Made by a program: the position numbers and the translations under genes | In this document: piece by piece, positions 8,548 to 17,291 of the stretch | How positions within the stretch are numbered: the stretch's first letter is position 1 | Layout of the letters: every line of letters starts with the position of its first letter | Notes under the pieces: generated by a model | What the model was told of the DNA's origin: nothing | Databases searched by the model: none | The model's input: only the letters and a program-made list of their open reading frames with translations | Assembly (NCBI RefSeq): GCF_004402495.1 | Contig: NZ_SOFH01000021.1 | Span: 62,001 to 126,000 of the forward strand | Direction of reading: 5' to 3' | Origin: Cryobacterium sp. HLT2-28 | Lineage (GTDB): Bacteria > Actinomycetota > Actinomycetes > Actinomycetales > Microbacteriaceae | Length of the DNA stretch: 64,000 nucleotides

Positions 8548-9512
8548 GCGGAGGGCGACACCGGGGCCGACGGCGTCATCGCGGAGATGATCTCGTAGGC
8601 CACATGGGAGGCCGCGACCGCGGTGATCTGCGCGTGGTCGTAGGCCGGGGCGACCTCGACGACGTCGGCGCCGACCAGGTTCACGCCGCGCAGCGCGCGG
8701 ATCATCGCGAGGAGTTCCCGGCTGGTCATTCCGCCGGCCTCCGGCGTGCCGGTTCCGGGCGCATGCGCCGGATCGAGCACGTCGATGTCGATGGACAGGT
8801 AGACGGGACGGTCGCCCAGGCGGGCGAGCATCCGTTCGATCGCGCGGGGGAGCCCCTCGGTCTCGAACTCGTGGCTGGCGATGATCGCGAAGCCGAGCCG
8901 TTCGTCGTCACGGAGGTCGTCGCGGGAGTACAGGGGGCCGCGGATGCCGACGTGCAGGCTCGCGGTGAGGTCGATCAGGCCCTCCTCGGACGCCCGGCGG
9001 AACGGCGTGCCGTGGGTGACCGGGGCGCCGAAGTAGGTGTCCCAGGTGTCGAGGTGCGCGTCGAAGTGCAGCACCGCCACCGGGCCGTGCCGCTCGGCCA
9101 CGACCCGCAGCAGCGGGAGGGCGATCGTGTGGTCGCCGCCGATGACCACGAGCCGCTTGCCGTCGGCGGAGAGCTCGGCCGCGGCGGCCTGGATCTGGGC
9201 GACGGCCTCGGTGAGATTGAATGGGTTGGCGGCGATGTCGCCGGCGTCGACGACCTGCTGGCTGGAGAACGGTTCGACGTCCTGCACCGGGTTGTACGGG
9301 CGGAGCAGGCGGGAGGCCTCGCGCACGTGCGCCGGGCCGAAGCGTGCCCCCGGGCGGTAGCTGACCCCCGAGTCGAACGGCACGCCGACCACGGCGATGT
9401 CGGCGCGGGTCACGTCTTCGAGCCGGGGGAGCCGGGCGAAGGTGGCGATCCCGGCATAGCGCGGGACGAGGCTGGCGTCGACCGGACCGAGGGGTGAGTC
9501 TCCGTTGACCAT
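8544..9512 (-). CDS. speB: Agmatinase / ureohydrolase
   Basis: A 322-residue ureohydrolase with the complete binuclear Mn site: [15 protein letters not shown] and [22 protein letters not shown]. The segment [19 protein letters not shown] matches agmatinase better than arginase. It would hydrolyse agmatine to putrescine and urea, although guanidinobutyrase or a related activity is possible. The ATG at 9512 follows an AAGGAAC ribosome site. An AT-rich stretch around 9545-9575 is the likely promoter region. The gene is convergent with the ADP-ribosylglycohydrolase gene (4-base stop overlap). Putrescine uptake genes occur at the right end of this window. Confidence 0.92.
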   Translation of the reverse strand: MVNGDSPLGPVDASLVPRYAGIATFARLPRLEDVTRADIAVVGVPFDSGVSYRPGARFGPAHVREASRLLRPYNPVQDVEPFSSQQVVDAGDIAANPFNLTEAVAQIQAAAAELSADGKRLVVIGGDHTIALPLLRVVAERHGPVAVLHFDAHLDTWDTYFGAPVTHGTPFRRASEEGLIDLTASLHVGIRGPLYSRDDLRDDERLGFAIIASHEFETEGLPRAIERMLARLGDRPVYLSIDIDVLDPAHAPGTGTPEAGGMTSRELLAMIRALRGVNLVGADVVEVAPAYDHAQITAVAASHVAYEIISAMTPSAPVSPSA

Positions 9513-9637
9513 GGTGTTCCTTGCTTGTCAGTCGAGCGGTGGCACTGTGACGCAATTAAAAGTGTCTCAGAGGCAATATCGGTGTGGATCGAGTCTGCGG
9601 GCAGGCCCGGCCGTTGTCAAGGCCGTGCGGGCGGCGG

Positions 9638-11797
9638 TCAGGAACGCAGGGCCAGCGCGAACGGCAACACCGTTCCCACGCCCTGGCGGCGGAGCAGACG
9701 GCCGGCCACGGTGAGGGTCCAACGGCTGTCGGCAAGGTCGTCGACGAGCAGAACGGGGCGTCCGGCGAAGGGAGCCAGCGCCGCGGCGAGTGCCGGCCCG
9801 ACCGCGAACCGGTCCCAGACGGAGGACAGGCGGTAGGCGCTGTTGCCGCCCGGCGTGCCGACCGGGCCGCCTCCGACCAGGTCGAGCGACCCGAGCCAGG
9901 GCAGGCGGCCGGCGTCGGCGAACGCCCGCCCGACCGAGTCGACGAGCAGCGGATGCCGCCGTGACGGCACGCTGACAACCGCGGCCGGGCGTTCGTCCCA
10001 GCCCCAGTCGGCCAACACCCGGAAACATGCGGCCGTCATGGCCGCGCTTGCCGGGGCATCCGGGGCGTCGACCGCGAACAGGTCCCGCAACGGGCCACCC
10101 CAGCCGAGGTCGGTCAGCCGGGCGAGGGCGCGGCCGGTCCCGAGCCGTTCGCCCACCGGGATGTTGCCGCGCACGTCGATGCCGAGGCTCGCCACCCCGG
10201 TGGGCCACTGGGCCCGGGGCTCGAGGGCGACGCCGACCCGGTCGAGCGAGGCGGCGGCGGCCGCCGCGGCCTCGTCGGCGACCCCGGACGGGTACCAGGC
10301 GTCGGTGCAGTTGTCGCAGCGGCCGCAGGCCACGGCGGTGTCGTCGTCGAGGGCCCGCTGCAGGAACTCCATCCGGCAGCCGGTGGTGCGTTCGTAGTCG
10401 ATCATCGCCTGCTGCTCGCTCAGCCGGGCCGCCGCGATCCGCTCGTACCTGTCCTCGTCGTAGACCCACGGCTGCCCGGTCGCGACCCAGCCGCCGGTGA
10501 CCCGGCGCACGGCGCCGTCGACGTCGAGCACCTTGAGCAGCAGTTCCAGCGGGGAACGCTTGAGGTCGACCCGTGCCTCCAGGGCCGGTGTGGAGAGCGG
10601 GGACCCGCCGTGGGCGGAGAGCGCGCCGAGCACGGCCTCCGCCTTGTGCCGGCTCGGCATCGACGAGGTGGCGAAGTATTGCCAGATCGCTTCGTCCTCG
10701 ACCCCGGGCAGCAGGAGCACGTCCGCGTTCGCGGTGGCCCGGCCCGCACGGCCGACCTGCTGGTAGTAGGCCACCGGGGAACTGGGCGCGCCGAGATGCA
10801 GCACGAAGCCGAGGTCGGGCTTGTCGAAGCCCATCCCGAGGGCACTGGTGGCGACGAGGGCCTTGACCTCGTTCCGCTTGAGCATGCCCTCGGACTCCTC
10901 CCGTTCGGCGGTGTCGGTCTGGCCCGTGTAGGCGCGCACCGGATGTCCGGCCTCCCGCAGCATCCGGGCGGTGTCCTCGGCCGCGGAGACGGTGAGCGTG
11001 TAGATGATGCCGCTGCCGGGCAGTTCGGCCAGGTGGCTGAGCAGCCACGCCAGCCGGGCACGGGAATCGGGGAGCCGGAGCACGCCGAGGCGCAGGGAGG
11101 CCCGGGCGAGCGGGCCGCGGATGGTGACGACCTCCGCGCCGCCGGTGGTCGGGCCGCCGGCGGTCTGGCCTGCCCCGACCCCCGCCGCCGCCCCCACCTG
11201 CTCGGCGACATCCGTCACGACCCGGCTGTTGGCGGTCGCGGTCGTGGCCAGCACCGGCACGCCGGGCGGCATCTCGGCGATCAAGTCGCGCAGCCGCCGG
11301 TAGTCCGGGCGGAAGTCGTGGCCCCAGTCGGAGATGCAGTGCGCCTCATCGACCACGAGCAGCCCGACCCTGGCGATCAGCGCGGGGAGTTGCTCGTCGC
11401 GGAAGGACGGGTTGTTCAGCCGTTCGGGCGACACGAGCAGCACGTCGACCTCGTCATCGCGGAGCTTCTGCAGGACCTCGGCCCACTCGTGGGCGTTGGA
11501 GGAGTTGATCGACACCGCCCGCACCCCGGCACGGGCCGCCGCGGCCACCTGGTCGCGCATCAGGGCGAGCAGCGGCGAGACGAGGATGGTCGGCCCGGCG
11601 CCCTGGCGGCGCAGCAGCAGGGTCGCCACGAAGTAGACGGCGGACTTGCCCCAACCGGTGCGTTGCACCACGAGCGCCCGTTTGCGCGCGTCGACCAGAG
11701 TCTCGATCGCCTCGAACTGGCCCTCGTGGAAGTCGGCGTCGTCGCGGCCGACCAGGCTGCGAAGGATCTCAAGGGCGGCGGCACGGGTGTCGGTCAT
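9638..11797 (-). CDS. recQ: RecQ-family DNA helicase with C-terminal phosphoribosyltransferase-like domain
   Basis: A 719-residue protein. The N-terminal half is a superfamily-2 helicase: QRTGWGKSAVYF (Walker A, near residue 47), VVDEAHCISDWGHDFRPDYR (motif II), TATAN (motif III) and YYQQVGRAGR (motif VI). A RecQ zinc-binding segment follows, with cysteines in GCRMEF and ACGRCDNC. Instead of standard RQC and HRDC domains, the last 190 residues resemble a type-I phosphoribosyltransferase, with the PRPP-loop-like sequence VLLVDDLADSRWT near the end. I used the ATG with first base 11797; longer in-frame extensions are low-complexity. AAGGCT six bases before it may be a weak leaderless -10. Confidence 0.92.
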   Translation of the reverse strand: MTDTRAAALEILRSLVGRDDADFHEGQFEAIETLVDARKRALVVQRTGWGKSAVYFVATLLLRRQGAGPTILVSPLLALMRDQVAAAARAGVRAVSINSSNAHEWAEVLQKLRDDEVDVLLVSPERLNNPSFRDEQLPALIARVGLLVVDEAHCISDWGHDFRPDYRRLRDLIAEMPPGVPVLATTATANSRVVTDVAEQVGAAAGVGAGQTAGGPTTGGAEVVTIRGPLARASLRLGVLRLPDSRARLAWLLSHLAELPGSGIIYTLTVSAAEDTARMLREAGHPVRAYTGQTDTAEREESEGMLKRNEVKALVATSALGMGFDKPDLGFVLHLGAPSSPVAYYQQVGRAGRATANADVLLLPGVEDEAIWQYFATSSMPSRHKAEAVLGALSAHGGSPLSTPALEARVDLKRSPLELLLKVLDVDGAVRRVTGGWVATGQPWVYDEDRYERIAAARLSEQQAMIDYERTTGCRMEFLQRALDDDTAVACGRCDNCTDAWYPSGVADEAAAAAAASLDRVGVALEPRAQWPTGVASLGIDVRGNIPVGERLGTGRALARLTDLGWGGPLRDLFAVDAPDAPASAAMTAACFRVLADWGWDERPAAVVSVPSRRHPLLVDSVGRAFADAGRLPWLGSLDLVGGGPVGTPGGNSAYRLSSVWDRFAVGPALAAALAPFAGRPVLLVDDLADSRWTLTVAGRLLRRQGVGTVLPFALALRS

Positions 11798-12016
11798 CGG
11801 CCCAGCCTTGCAGACGCAGGTGACAGTGCGCCCCGCGTGTCCCCCAAAACTGTGCGCCCCCAGGCCTGCGGGCGCCCGAACTGGGAATGGCGGCGAAGGC
11901 GGCGCCCGCCCTAGCGTGGATGCCGGCGCAGTATCGATTGTGCTCTCAACATTCGGGGGAATGATGCGCTCACTGACGACCGCCGCGCCCGGCCATCCGG
12001 CCGGAACACCGACGAC

Positions 12017-12280
12017 ATGACGCGTCGACGGGTTTTCACGCCGGACACGGTGACGGTCATGTACTCGACGCCGCGTCGGGGGACCCTGAGCTATGTGGGG
12101 TTGCTCATCTACATCGCCGGGACGACGGTCTGCTGGGACCGTCTCGCGCTCTGGCCGTGGGTCGCGATGACCGCCGCCGCCGCCCTGGTGCTCTTCATCC
12201 TGGGCACGCTGTGGATCGCGCAGGACGACCGCGAGGCGCGTGAGCGGCGGACAGGCAGTGAGAGCGAGTCGAGCCGTTAG
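12017..12280 (+). CDS. Small two-helix membrane protein of unknown function
   Basis: An 87-residue protein with two strongly hydrophobic stretches (about residues 25-44 and 50-70) and charged ends (MTRRRVF... and ...EARERRTGSESESSR), giving a hairpin membrane topology. I recognise no family. No good Shine-Dalgarno precedes the ATG. A TAGCGT hexamer at 11912-11917 could be a -10 with a leader of about 90 bases. The stop overlaps the stop of the convergent PPOX-type gene by four bases, and the amphipathic organisation supports a real gene. The 219-base gap upstream shows nothing else clear. Confidence 0.6.
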   Translation: MTRRRVFTPDTVTVMYSTPRRGTLSYVGLLIYIAGTTVCWDRLALWPWVAMTAAAALVLFILGTLWIAQDDREARERRTGSESESSR

Positions 12281-12756
12281 AGCGCGTCGAGGCGGGCGGC
12301 CACATCGGCCGGGAAGCCGCCGGTGCCGATGGGGCTCCACCGGGTGGGCGTGATGCGGATCAGGGACTTGTCCTGCAACGCCATGGCCGCGCGATACTCC
12401 GCCCAGTCCGGGTGTTCGCCGGCGATGGCGCGGAAGTACTCGACCAGGCCGTCGGCCGCCTCCGGCATGTGCAGCACCTCGGCGTCACCGTCGACCTGGA
12501 TCCAGCCGCCGTCCCAGTCGTCCGAGAGCACGAGAACGGATGCGCGCACGTCCCGTTCGGCGTTGCGGGTCTTGGCCCTGGCCGGGTAGGAGGAGATCAC
12601 GATCCGTCCGGCCGGGTCGACCCCACCCGACACGGGTGAGATCTGCGGGCGGCCGTCGGCGCGCGTGGTGGCGAGCAGCATCCGGTGCCGGGGTCGCACG
12701 AAATCGAGCATGCCGTCCCGGTCGACGACGGTGGTGGTTGCGATGCTTCTGGCCAT
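12277..12756 (-). CDS. PPOX-class (F420-dependent type) oxidoreductase
   Basis: A 159-residue split-barrel flavin/deazaflavin-binding protein of the pyridoxamine 5'-phosphate oxidase-like superfamily. Family features are LDFVRPRHRMLLATTRADGRPQISPVSGGVDPAGRIV near the N-terminus, RNAERDVRASVLVL in the middle and a tryptophan-containing C-terminal strand (RITPTRWSPIG). Actinobacterial members of this size often use F420 as cofactor; the substrate is unknown. The ATG (first base 12756) has no ribosome site but has TAGCCT six bases upstream, suggesting a leaderless mRNA. It diverges from the unknown gene at 12836. Confidence 0.85.
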   Translation of the reverse strand: MARSIATTTVVDRDGMLDFVRPRHRMLLATTRADGRPQISPVSGGVDPAGRIVISSYPARAKTRNAERDVRASVLVLSDDWDGGWIQVDGDAEVLHMPEAADGLVEYFRAIAGEHPDWAEYRAAMALQDKSLIRITPTRWSPIGTGGFPADVAARLDAL

Positions 12757-12762
12757 CCGCCA

Positions 12763-12768
12763 AGGCTA
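12763..12768 (-). promoter_or_regulatory. -10 element of a leaderless promoter for the PPOX gene
   Basis: Read on the minus strand this is TAGCCT, ending 6 bases before the ATG at 12756. It fits the TANNNT consensus with the start codon at the expected transcription start. Confidence 0.55.
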
Positions 12769-12823
12769 CCGGAGTCACCCGGTGCCGCTCGGGGAGTCGC
12801 GCAGTCTCTGCGCCGGGCGTCGC

Positions 12824-12829
12824 TAGGCT
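12824..12829 (+). promoter_or_regulatory. -10 element of a leaderless promoter for the gene at 12836
   Basis: TAGGCT ends 6 bases before the GTG at 12836. With the TAGCCT on the other strand it makes the 79-base gap a compact divergent pair of leaderless promoters. Confidence 0.55.
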
Positions 12830-12835
12830 CGCAGC

Positions 12836-13576
12836 GTGAAGGTGATTCAGGAACTCGAGACCCGCATGCACCCGGATGCCATCGCCGGCTTCCGGCTGGT
12901 GGTCGCCGAGGCGCGGGTCACCGACTCGATCCTGCTCCCGGAGCGGGCGATGACGCGCATGCTCGGCCAGGTGCAGTGGATCCTGCGCCGGGTCGGGGCC
13001 GACGGCATCCGCCTCACCAGGGCCGGCCACCTGCCGCCGGCAGTCGTGGTGGCCGCGTCGGCCGAACTCGACTGGGACTGGCCGACCGGGGCGAACCGGG
13101 AGTCCAACCTGCTCCCGCTGGCCGAGTTGCGCGCCCACCTGCGTGCAGTGGGGCTGCTGCGGGTGAGCAAGGGCATGCTGCTGGTGACCAGCCGCGGCCG
13201 GGCGCTCGCCGAGGCACCGCGGGAGCTGTGGTGGCATCTCGCGCGCACCATCCAGATCAGCCGGAACCCGGCCGAAAGCGACGCGGTCAACCTGCTGCTG
13301 GTGCTCATCGCCCGGCGCGGCTTCGACGAGGCGGAACTCTTCACCCAGATGCTCGCCCTCGGCCTGGAGACCCTGGGCTGGGTGGCCCCCGACGGCGCCC
13401 AGCTGTCCAGTCACGTGGCGATGGCCCTGGTCGCCCCCAAGTGGCGGCTGCTCAATCAGCTCGGCCTGTTCGCGCGCACCCCGAACGACTACCGGCACTG
13501 GACGATCACTCCCGGCGGGGCGGCCTTCGCCCGTGCCGCCCTGCAGACCGACGTCGAGTCCAGGGACTACGACTGA
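12836..13576 (+). CDS. Uncharacterised protein resembling the C-terminal region of pRiA4b ORF-3-type proteins
   Basis: A 246-residue soluble protein. The central stretch (LTRAGHLPPAVVVAASAEL, then NRESNLLPLAELRAHLRAVG, LLRVSKGMLLVTSRGRALA and ELWWHLARTI) looks like the winged-helix-like module that follows the pRiA4b ORF-3 domain in some actinobacterial proteins. The pRiA4b domain itself is absent. The C-terminal part ends in a further helix-strand segment (HWTITPGGAAFARAAL). Function is unknown, and the family link comes from memory of the motif, not from a search. The start is GTG 12836 with a leaderless-type TAGGCT upstream. It is convergent with the GH65 gene. Confidence 0.7.
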   Translation: MKVIQELETRMHPDAIAGFRLVVAEARVTDSILLPERAMTRMLGQVQWILRRVGADGIRLTRAGHLPPAVVVAASAELDWDWPTGANRESNLLPLAELRAHLRAVGLLRVSKGMLLVTSRGRALAEAPRELWWHLARTIQISRNPAESDAVNLLLVLIARRGFDEAELFTQMLALGLETLGWVAPDGAQLSSHVAMALVAPKWRLLNQLGLFARTPNDYRHWTITPGGAAFARAALQTDVESRDYD

Positions 13577-13620
13577 CCGACGGCCGGCCCCTCGCGTGGT
13601 CGGCGGCGCCACGGATGCCG

Positions 13621-16116
13621 TCAGCCGCCGAGCGGGAAGTCCCGGCTCTCGCCGGGCGAGAGCCGGGCCTCCCGTCCCTCCACCCGCACCGTGATCGGTG
13701 CCGCTCCTCCCGTCCGCAGCCGGACTCGCAGGGTGGCCGGGGTGAGCTCGAGCCGGATCGGCTGGTCGCGGTAGTTGATGCTGAAGGCAACCTCGTCCAG
13801 CTCGGCCGGGAGCACCGGGTGGAGCCAGAGCACGTCGTCCCTGATCTCCAGACCGCTGTAGCAGCGGAGCACCATGTCGACGGAGCCGGCCATCGCCCCG
13901 AGGTGGATGCCCTCGTGGGTGGTGTCACCCTGGATGTCGGCGAGGTCGCTCGCCAGCGCCTGGCCGAGGAATTGCCAGGACCGCTCCCGATCGCGTCGAG
14001 CCTCCACCCACGAGTGCACGACGTTGCTCAGCGTCGAGCCGTGGCTGGAGCGGGCGCTGTAGAAGTCGACGGTGCGCACGACGGCTTCCGGGGACAACTC
14101 ATAGCCGAGCGCCTCGAGCTGTTCACGCAGTTCCTCGGCCGAGAACAGGTAGAGCAGCATGAGCACGTCGGCCTGTTTGGAGAGCCGGTAGTTGTTGGTG
14201 CTGTCGCCCGCGGCGTTGAGGATCAGGTCGAGCCGGCCCAGGTCGCCGTAGCGCTCCCGGTACCCGGCCCAGTCGAACTCGGGGAGGTCCTCGTAACCGT
14301 CGAACTGGCTGGGCACGCCGTCGGAGTGGAAGGCCACCCGCATCCGCCGGCTGATCCGTTCCCAGCCGTCCACCTCGTCGGGCCGCAGTCGCAGCCGGTT
14401 CCAGAGCGGGCGGCAGTTTCGCCCGGCCAGCAGGGCCACCGTCTCGACCGCCCGGCAGAGCACCCACGCCGTCATCACGTTCGTGTACGCGTTGTTGCGC
14501 AGCCCCGCCCCCGGTGCCCCGGGCGGGCCGTCGTGGAACTCGTCCGGGCCCATCACCCCGTCGATGTCGTAGCGGTCCGCAGCCGGGTCGTGGGTGGTGA
14601 GCGAAGCGAAGAAACGGGCGATCTCGAGGATGAGTTCCGCGCCCTGGTGCACGAGGAAGTCGGCGTCGCCGGTGGCCTGGTAGTACTTCCAGACGCTGTA
14701 GGCGATGGCCAGGCCGACGTGCCGTTGCTTGTAGGAATTGTCGGGCAGCCAGCGGCCCGAGCGCGGGTTGAACAGCTCGGCCGGGGTCACTTCCCGCCCG
14801 TCGATGCCGCTCTGCCACGGGAACATCGCGCCGGTGAACCCGGCCGCCCGTGCCGCGGCCCGTGCTTCGTTCAGACGCCGGTAGCGGTAACCGAGCAGGG
14901 CCCGGCTCAGGTCGGGCCGGCGGAGGGTGAGCATCGGGTAGACGAACGTCTCGTCCCAGAAGACGTGCCCGCGGTAGCCCTCGCCGCTGAGACCCCTCGC
15001 CGGCACCCCCGCATCCAGGTCCGCGTCCACGCCCGCGAGGGTCTGCAACACGTGGAAGGTGTTCAGGTTGAGCGCGAGGGCCTGGTGGTCGCCGCTCTTC
15101 AGGCTCACCGCGAACTCGTCCCAGAGCCCCTCCCATTCCCGTTCGTGGGCGGCGAGGAGTTCGGCCGGGTCGGCCGCCCGCTCCAGCCAGGTGGTGACGG
15201 CGGCCGGGGCGGACAGCACGGCCCGGTCCCGGGACGTGCTCACCGCGACGGTCTTCTCGACCCGCACCGGATGCCCGGGTTCCAGCAGCAGATCGAACTC
15301 CTGCGCGACCCAGCCGGCCGGGTCGCTCTCGAACCGGCGCTCAGGGGTGAGCGGCCGGTCGCCCGCGAAGGCGCGGGTGCGGGCACCCATGGCGATGTGC
15401 ACGCCGGAGCGAGTGGTCTCCATCTGCAGCAGCACGGTGTCGGCGGTGACCTGCCCGGTGCTGCGCGCGACGAGGTGGCCGGAGGCCAGCAGCGCATCGG
15501 CGATCACGTTCCGGTTGGCGACCCGGCCGTCGATGCCGGTCTGCACGGTGACCGGGCCGCTCCAGTCCTCAGCCTCGAACCTGGTCTCGAGCACCGCGAG
15601 GTGCGGCGCGGCCTGGGAGACGAACCGGAGCGAGGTGACCGTGCTGGTGCGCCCGGCCCGGTCCCGAATCCGCACGAACCGGGTGAGCACCCCGCGCCGC
15701 AGGTCCAGTTCCTGCCGGTAGTCCAGAACGTCGGGGCTGCCCGGCCGGAACCAGTCGCCGCCGGCGAACCGGAAGCCGAGCGGCAGCCAATTCGGGGCGT
15801 TGACCATGTGCTCATCGTCGCGGGAGTGCTCGCCGAGGTCGGTGTGGACCGGGTTGTAGACGCCGGCGAGGTACGTGCCGGGGTAGTGCACGGCATCCGC
15901 GGCGCATTCGGGGGCGGCGCCGCGGGTGCCCCAATAGCCGTTCCCGAGCGTGCAGAGGGCTTCGCGGCGGCCCTCGGTCCCGGGGTCGAAGCCGTCGAAG
16001 CGGAGGATCCAGGGATCGTCGCCGGCTGCGGGTGAGCGGCCCTCGGCGCGGCCCCCGGTGCGGCCCACGGTAGGGCCCTCGCGCTCGGCGCCGGCCCAGC
16101 TCGTCGTCGAGTCCAT
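13621..16116 (-). CDS. Glycoside hydrolase family 65 enzyme (disaccharide phosphorylase or hydrolase type)
   Basis: An 831-residue GH65 protein, cytosolic (no signal peptide). The N-terminal beta-sandwich domain is followed by the (alpha/alpha)6 barrel, with HVFWDETFVYPML and AGFTGAMFPWQSGIDGREVT in the active-site region and GVMGPDEFHDG carrying the catalytic acid Glu. A short C-terminal beta domain ends the protein. GH65 members phosphorolyse or hydrolyse alpha-linked disaccharides such as maltose, trehalose, kojibiose or nigerose; which one cannot be read from the sequence. The ATG (first base 16116) has a strong GAAGGAAGGG site. No sugar transporter or regulator lies beside it. The gene is convergent with the unknown gene at 12836. 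Confidence 0.92.
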   Translation of the reverse strand: MDSTTSWAGAEREGPTVGRTGGRAEGRSPAAGDDPWILRFDGFDPGTEGRREALCTLGNGYWGTRGAAPECAADAVHYPGTYLAGVYNPVHTDLGEHSRDDEHMVNAPNWLPLGFRFAGGDWFRPGSPDVLDYRQELDLRRGVLTRFVRIRDRAGRTSTVTSLRFVSQAAPHLAVLETRFEAEDWSGPVTVQTGIDGRVANRNVIADALLASGHLVARSTGQVTADTVLLQMETTRSGVHIAMGARTRAFAGDRPLTPERRFESDPAGWVAQEFDLLLEPGHPVRVEKTVAVSTSRDRAVLSAPAAVTTWLERAADPAELLAAHEREWEGLWDEFAVSLKSGDHQALALNLNTFHVLQTLAGVDADLDAGVPARGLSGEGYRGHVFWDETFVYPMLTLRRPDLSRALLGYRYRRLNEARAAARAAGFTGAMFPWQSGIDGREVTPAELFNPRSGRWLPDNSYKQRHVGLAIAYSVWKYYQATGDADFLVHQGAELILEIARFFASLTTHDPAADRYDIDGVMGPDEFHDGPPGAPGAGLRNNAYTNVMTAWVLCRAVETVALLAGRNCRPLWNRLRLRPDEVDGWERISRRMRVAFHSDGVPSQFDGYEDLPEFDWAGYRERYGDLGRLDLILNAAGDSTNNYRLSKQADVLMLLYLFSAEELREQLEALGYELSPEAVVRTVDFYSARSSHGSTLSNVVHSWVEARRDRERSWQFLGQALASDLADIQGDTTHEGIHLGAMAGSVDMVLRCYSGLEIRDDVLWLHPVLPAELDEVAFSINYRDQPIRLELTPATLRVRLRTGGAAPITVRVEGREARLSPGESRDFPLGG

Positions 16117-16149
16117 GCCGGTCCCTTCCTTCGAACGGCGGCCATCGGG

Positions 16150-16227
16150 CCGCGGGTGGCCGATCGGCCCATGACCTCCACTGCGTCCAGCGACACCGCC
16201 GCCACGACCACAGCGTACATCGGCGAG
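16150..16227 (+). pseudogene. Remnant copy of the 5' end of the M18 aminopeptidase gene
   Basis: This stretch repeats the promoter-proximal region and first 19 codons of the M18 gene at 17235. From the ATG at 16171, 49 of 57 bases match the ATG at 17235, and the shared CCGCGGGTGG block lies just upstream of both. The fragment reads MTSTASSDTAATTTAY against MTSTAPIDTAASTTAY. Weak similarity continues to about 16270, where the 3' end of the carbonic anhydrase gene begins. The TTGGAT hexamer that precedes the intact gene by six bases is GCCGAT here, so this copy is probably silent. It is one of two direct repeats flanking the carbonic anhydrase gene. Confidence 0.8.
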
Positions 16228-16275
16228 GTCGGCGGCCGGCGACTCGCCGTGGCGGCTTCCGCGGCGGCCTGGTCG

Positions 16276-17103
16276 TCAGTCAACTTCGGCAGACGCACCC
16301 TCGCCCTCGACCTCGACCCCGAGCTCCGTGGTTCCCCCGCTAACGACCCGGTCCCCGAGCGGCTGCGTCGGCCGCGCATTGTGGCTGTGCGCGCCCACGA
16401 GCGTGCCGATCTGCCCCGGCGACATCGAGATCGGCGTGCTCATCACGACCCACTGCACGTCCTCGGTGCACGGCGGCGTGGTCAGGCTGCCCGAATACTC
16501 GAAATGCTCCAGCGACGACGGCAGCACAGCCGAGACATCCATCGTCACGTCTCCTTCGTCAGCCGGATGGGTGGCGGCCTCGATGAACGGCGCCAGGGCG
16601 TCGGATGCCTGCCCCTCGGCCACCAGGACGCCGAGCACCAGCAGTGCGCCGTCTGCAGTCGCGTGAACGAGGTGCAGCTCGGCCGCGGCCGGCCGGCCGT
16701 TCACGGTGTGCTCCGACGGCACATGGGCGTGCATCTGCTGAAGGTGGTACTCATCGCCGGCGAGGGTCAGGGTCTCGCCCTCGCCGTCGGACTCGAACTC
16801 CACCGCGTGGCCGCTGTCGAATACGTCGCCGTCCGCGTTCGTCGCGCTCAGCCGGATGCTCCTGCTGGCTGCGGGCATGGCCGCCGGCAGGTCGATCGGG
16901 GACTGCCGGCTGCCGACCGCGCAGGTCTCGAAGCCGGAGTCCAGCTCCGCCCACGACGCCGGTCCGCTCGCGCCGTCGTACGACCAGTGCCCCGGTTCTG
17001 CCACCGGTGTCACGCTCGCCTCCGGCCCGGGCTGGGCGCAGCCGACAAGGGTGACGGCGGCCAACGTGAGTGCAGAGGTGACGAGCCAGGATCGTGCGGA
17101 CAT
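16276..17103 (-). CDS. Alpha-class carbonic anhydrase lipoprotein
   Basis: A 275-residue alpha-carbonic anhydrase, hydrating CO2 at the outer face of the membrane. The N-terminal signal peptide ends in a lipobox LVGC near residue 22. The zinc ligands are visible as MHAHVPSEH (first two His) and AELHLVH (third His). Other family motifs are HWSYDG, RQSPIDLP and GSLTTPPCTEDVQW, the last being the strand with the conserved Thr. Length is normal for a bacterial member. AGGAGTTCCC precedes the ATG (first base 17103). The gene lies inside a pair of direct repeats made from the 5' end of the neighbouring M18 gene, which suggests it was inserted or moved here. Confidence 0.92.
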   Translation of the reverse strand: MSARSWLVTSALTLAAVTLVGCAQPGPEASVTPVAEPGHWSYDGASGPASWAELDSGFETCAVGSRQSPIDLPAAMPAASRSIRLSATNADGDVFDSGHAVEFESDGEGETLTLAGDEYHLQQMHAHVPSEHTVNGRPAAAELHLVHATADGALLVLGVLVAEGQASDALAPFIEAATHPADEGDVTMDVSAVLPSSLEHFEYSGSLTTPPCTEDVQWVVMSTPISMSPGQIGTLVGAHSHNARPTQPLGDRVVSGGTTELGVEVEGEGASAEVD

Positions 17104-17212
17104 GGGAACTCCTAGAACTGGTGAGACAAACGCCGCACCGAACGTGCGGCGTGACCACTCCCGTGAGAGAACGGCCGTCCCGAATTATCCTCTCGACGCG
17201 CCCGGGTCCCGC

Positions 17213-17291
17213 CCGCGGGTGGTTGGATTGACCCATGACCTCCACAGCGCCCATCGACACCGCGGCCTCGACCACAGCGTACGTCGACGAC
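17213..17291. repeat. Right direct repeat flanking the carbonic anhydrase gene (5' end of M18 gene)
   Basis: Counterpart of 16150-16227. It starts with CCGCGGGTGG and runs through the first 19 codons of the intact aminopeptidase gene, with about 86% identity from the ATG onward. Confidence 0.8.

Noticed and set aside
12685..16035. 1116-codon plus-strand open frame over the unknown gene and GH65
   Set aside because: It covers two real genes in other frames and has Arg/Gly/Pro-rich shadow composition.
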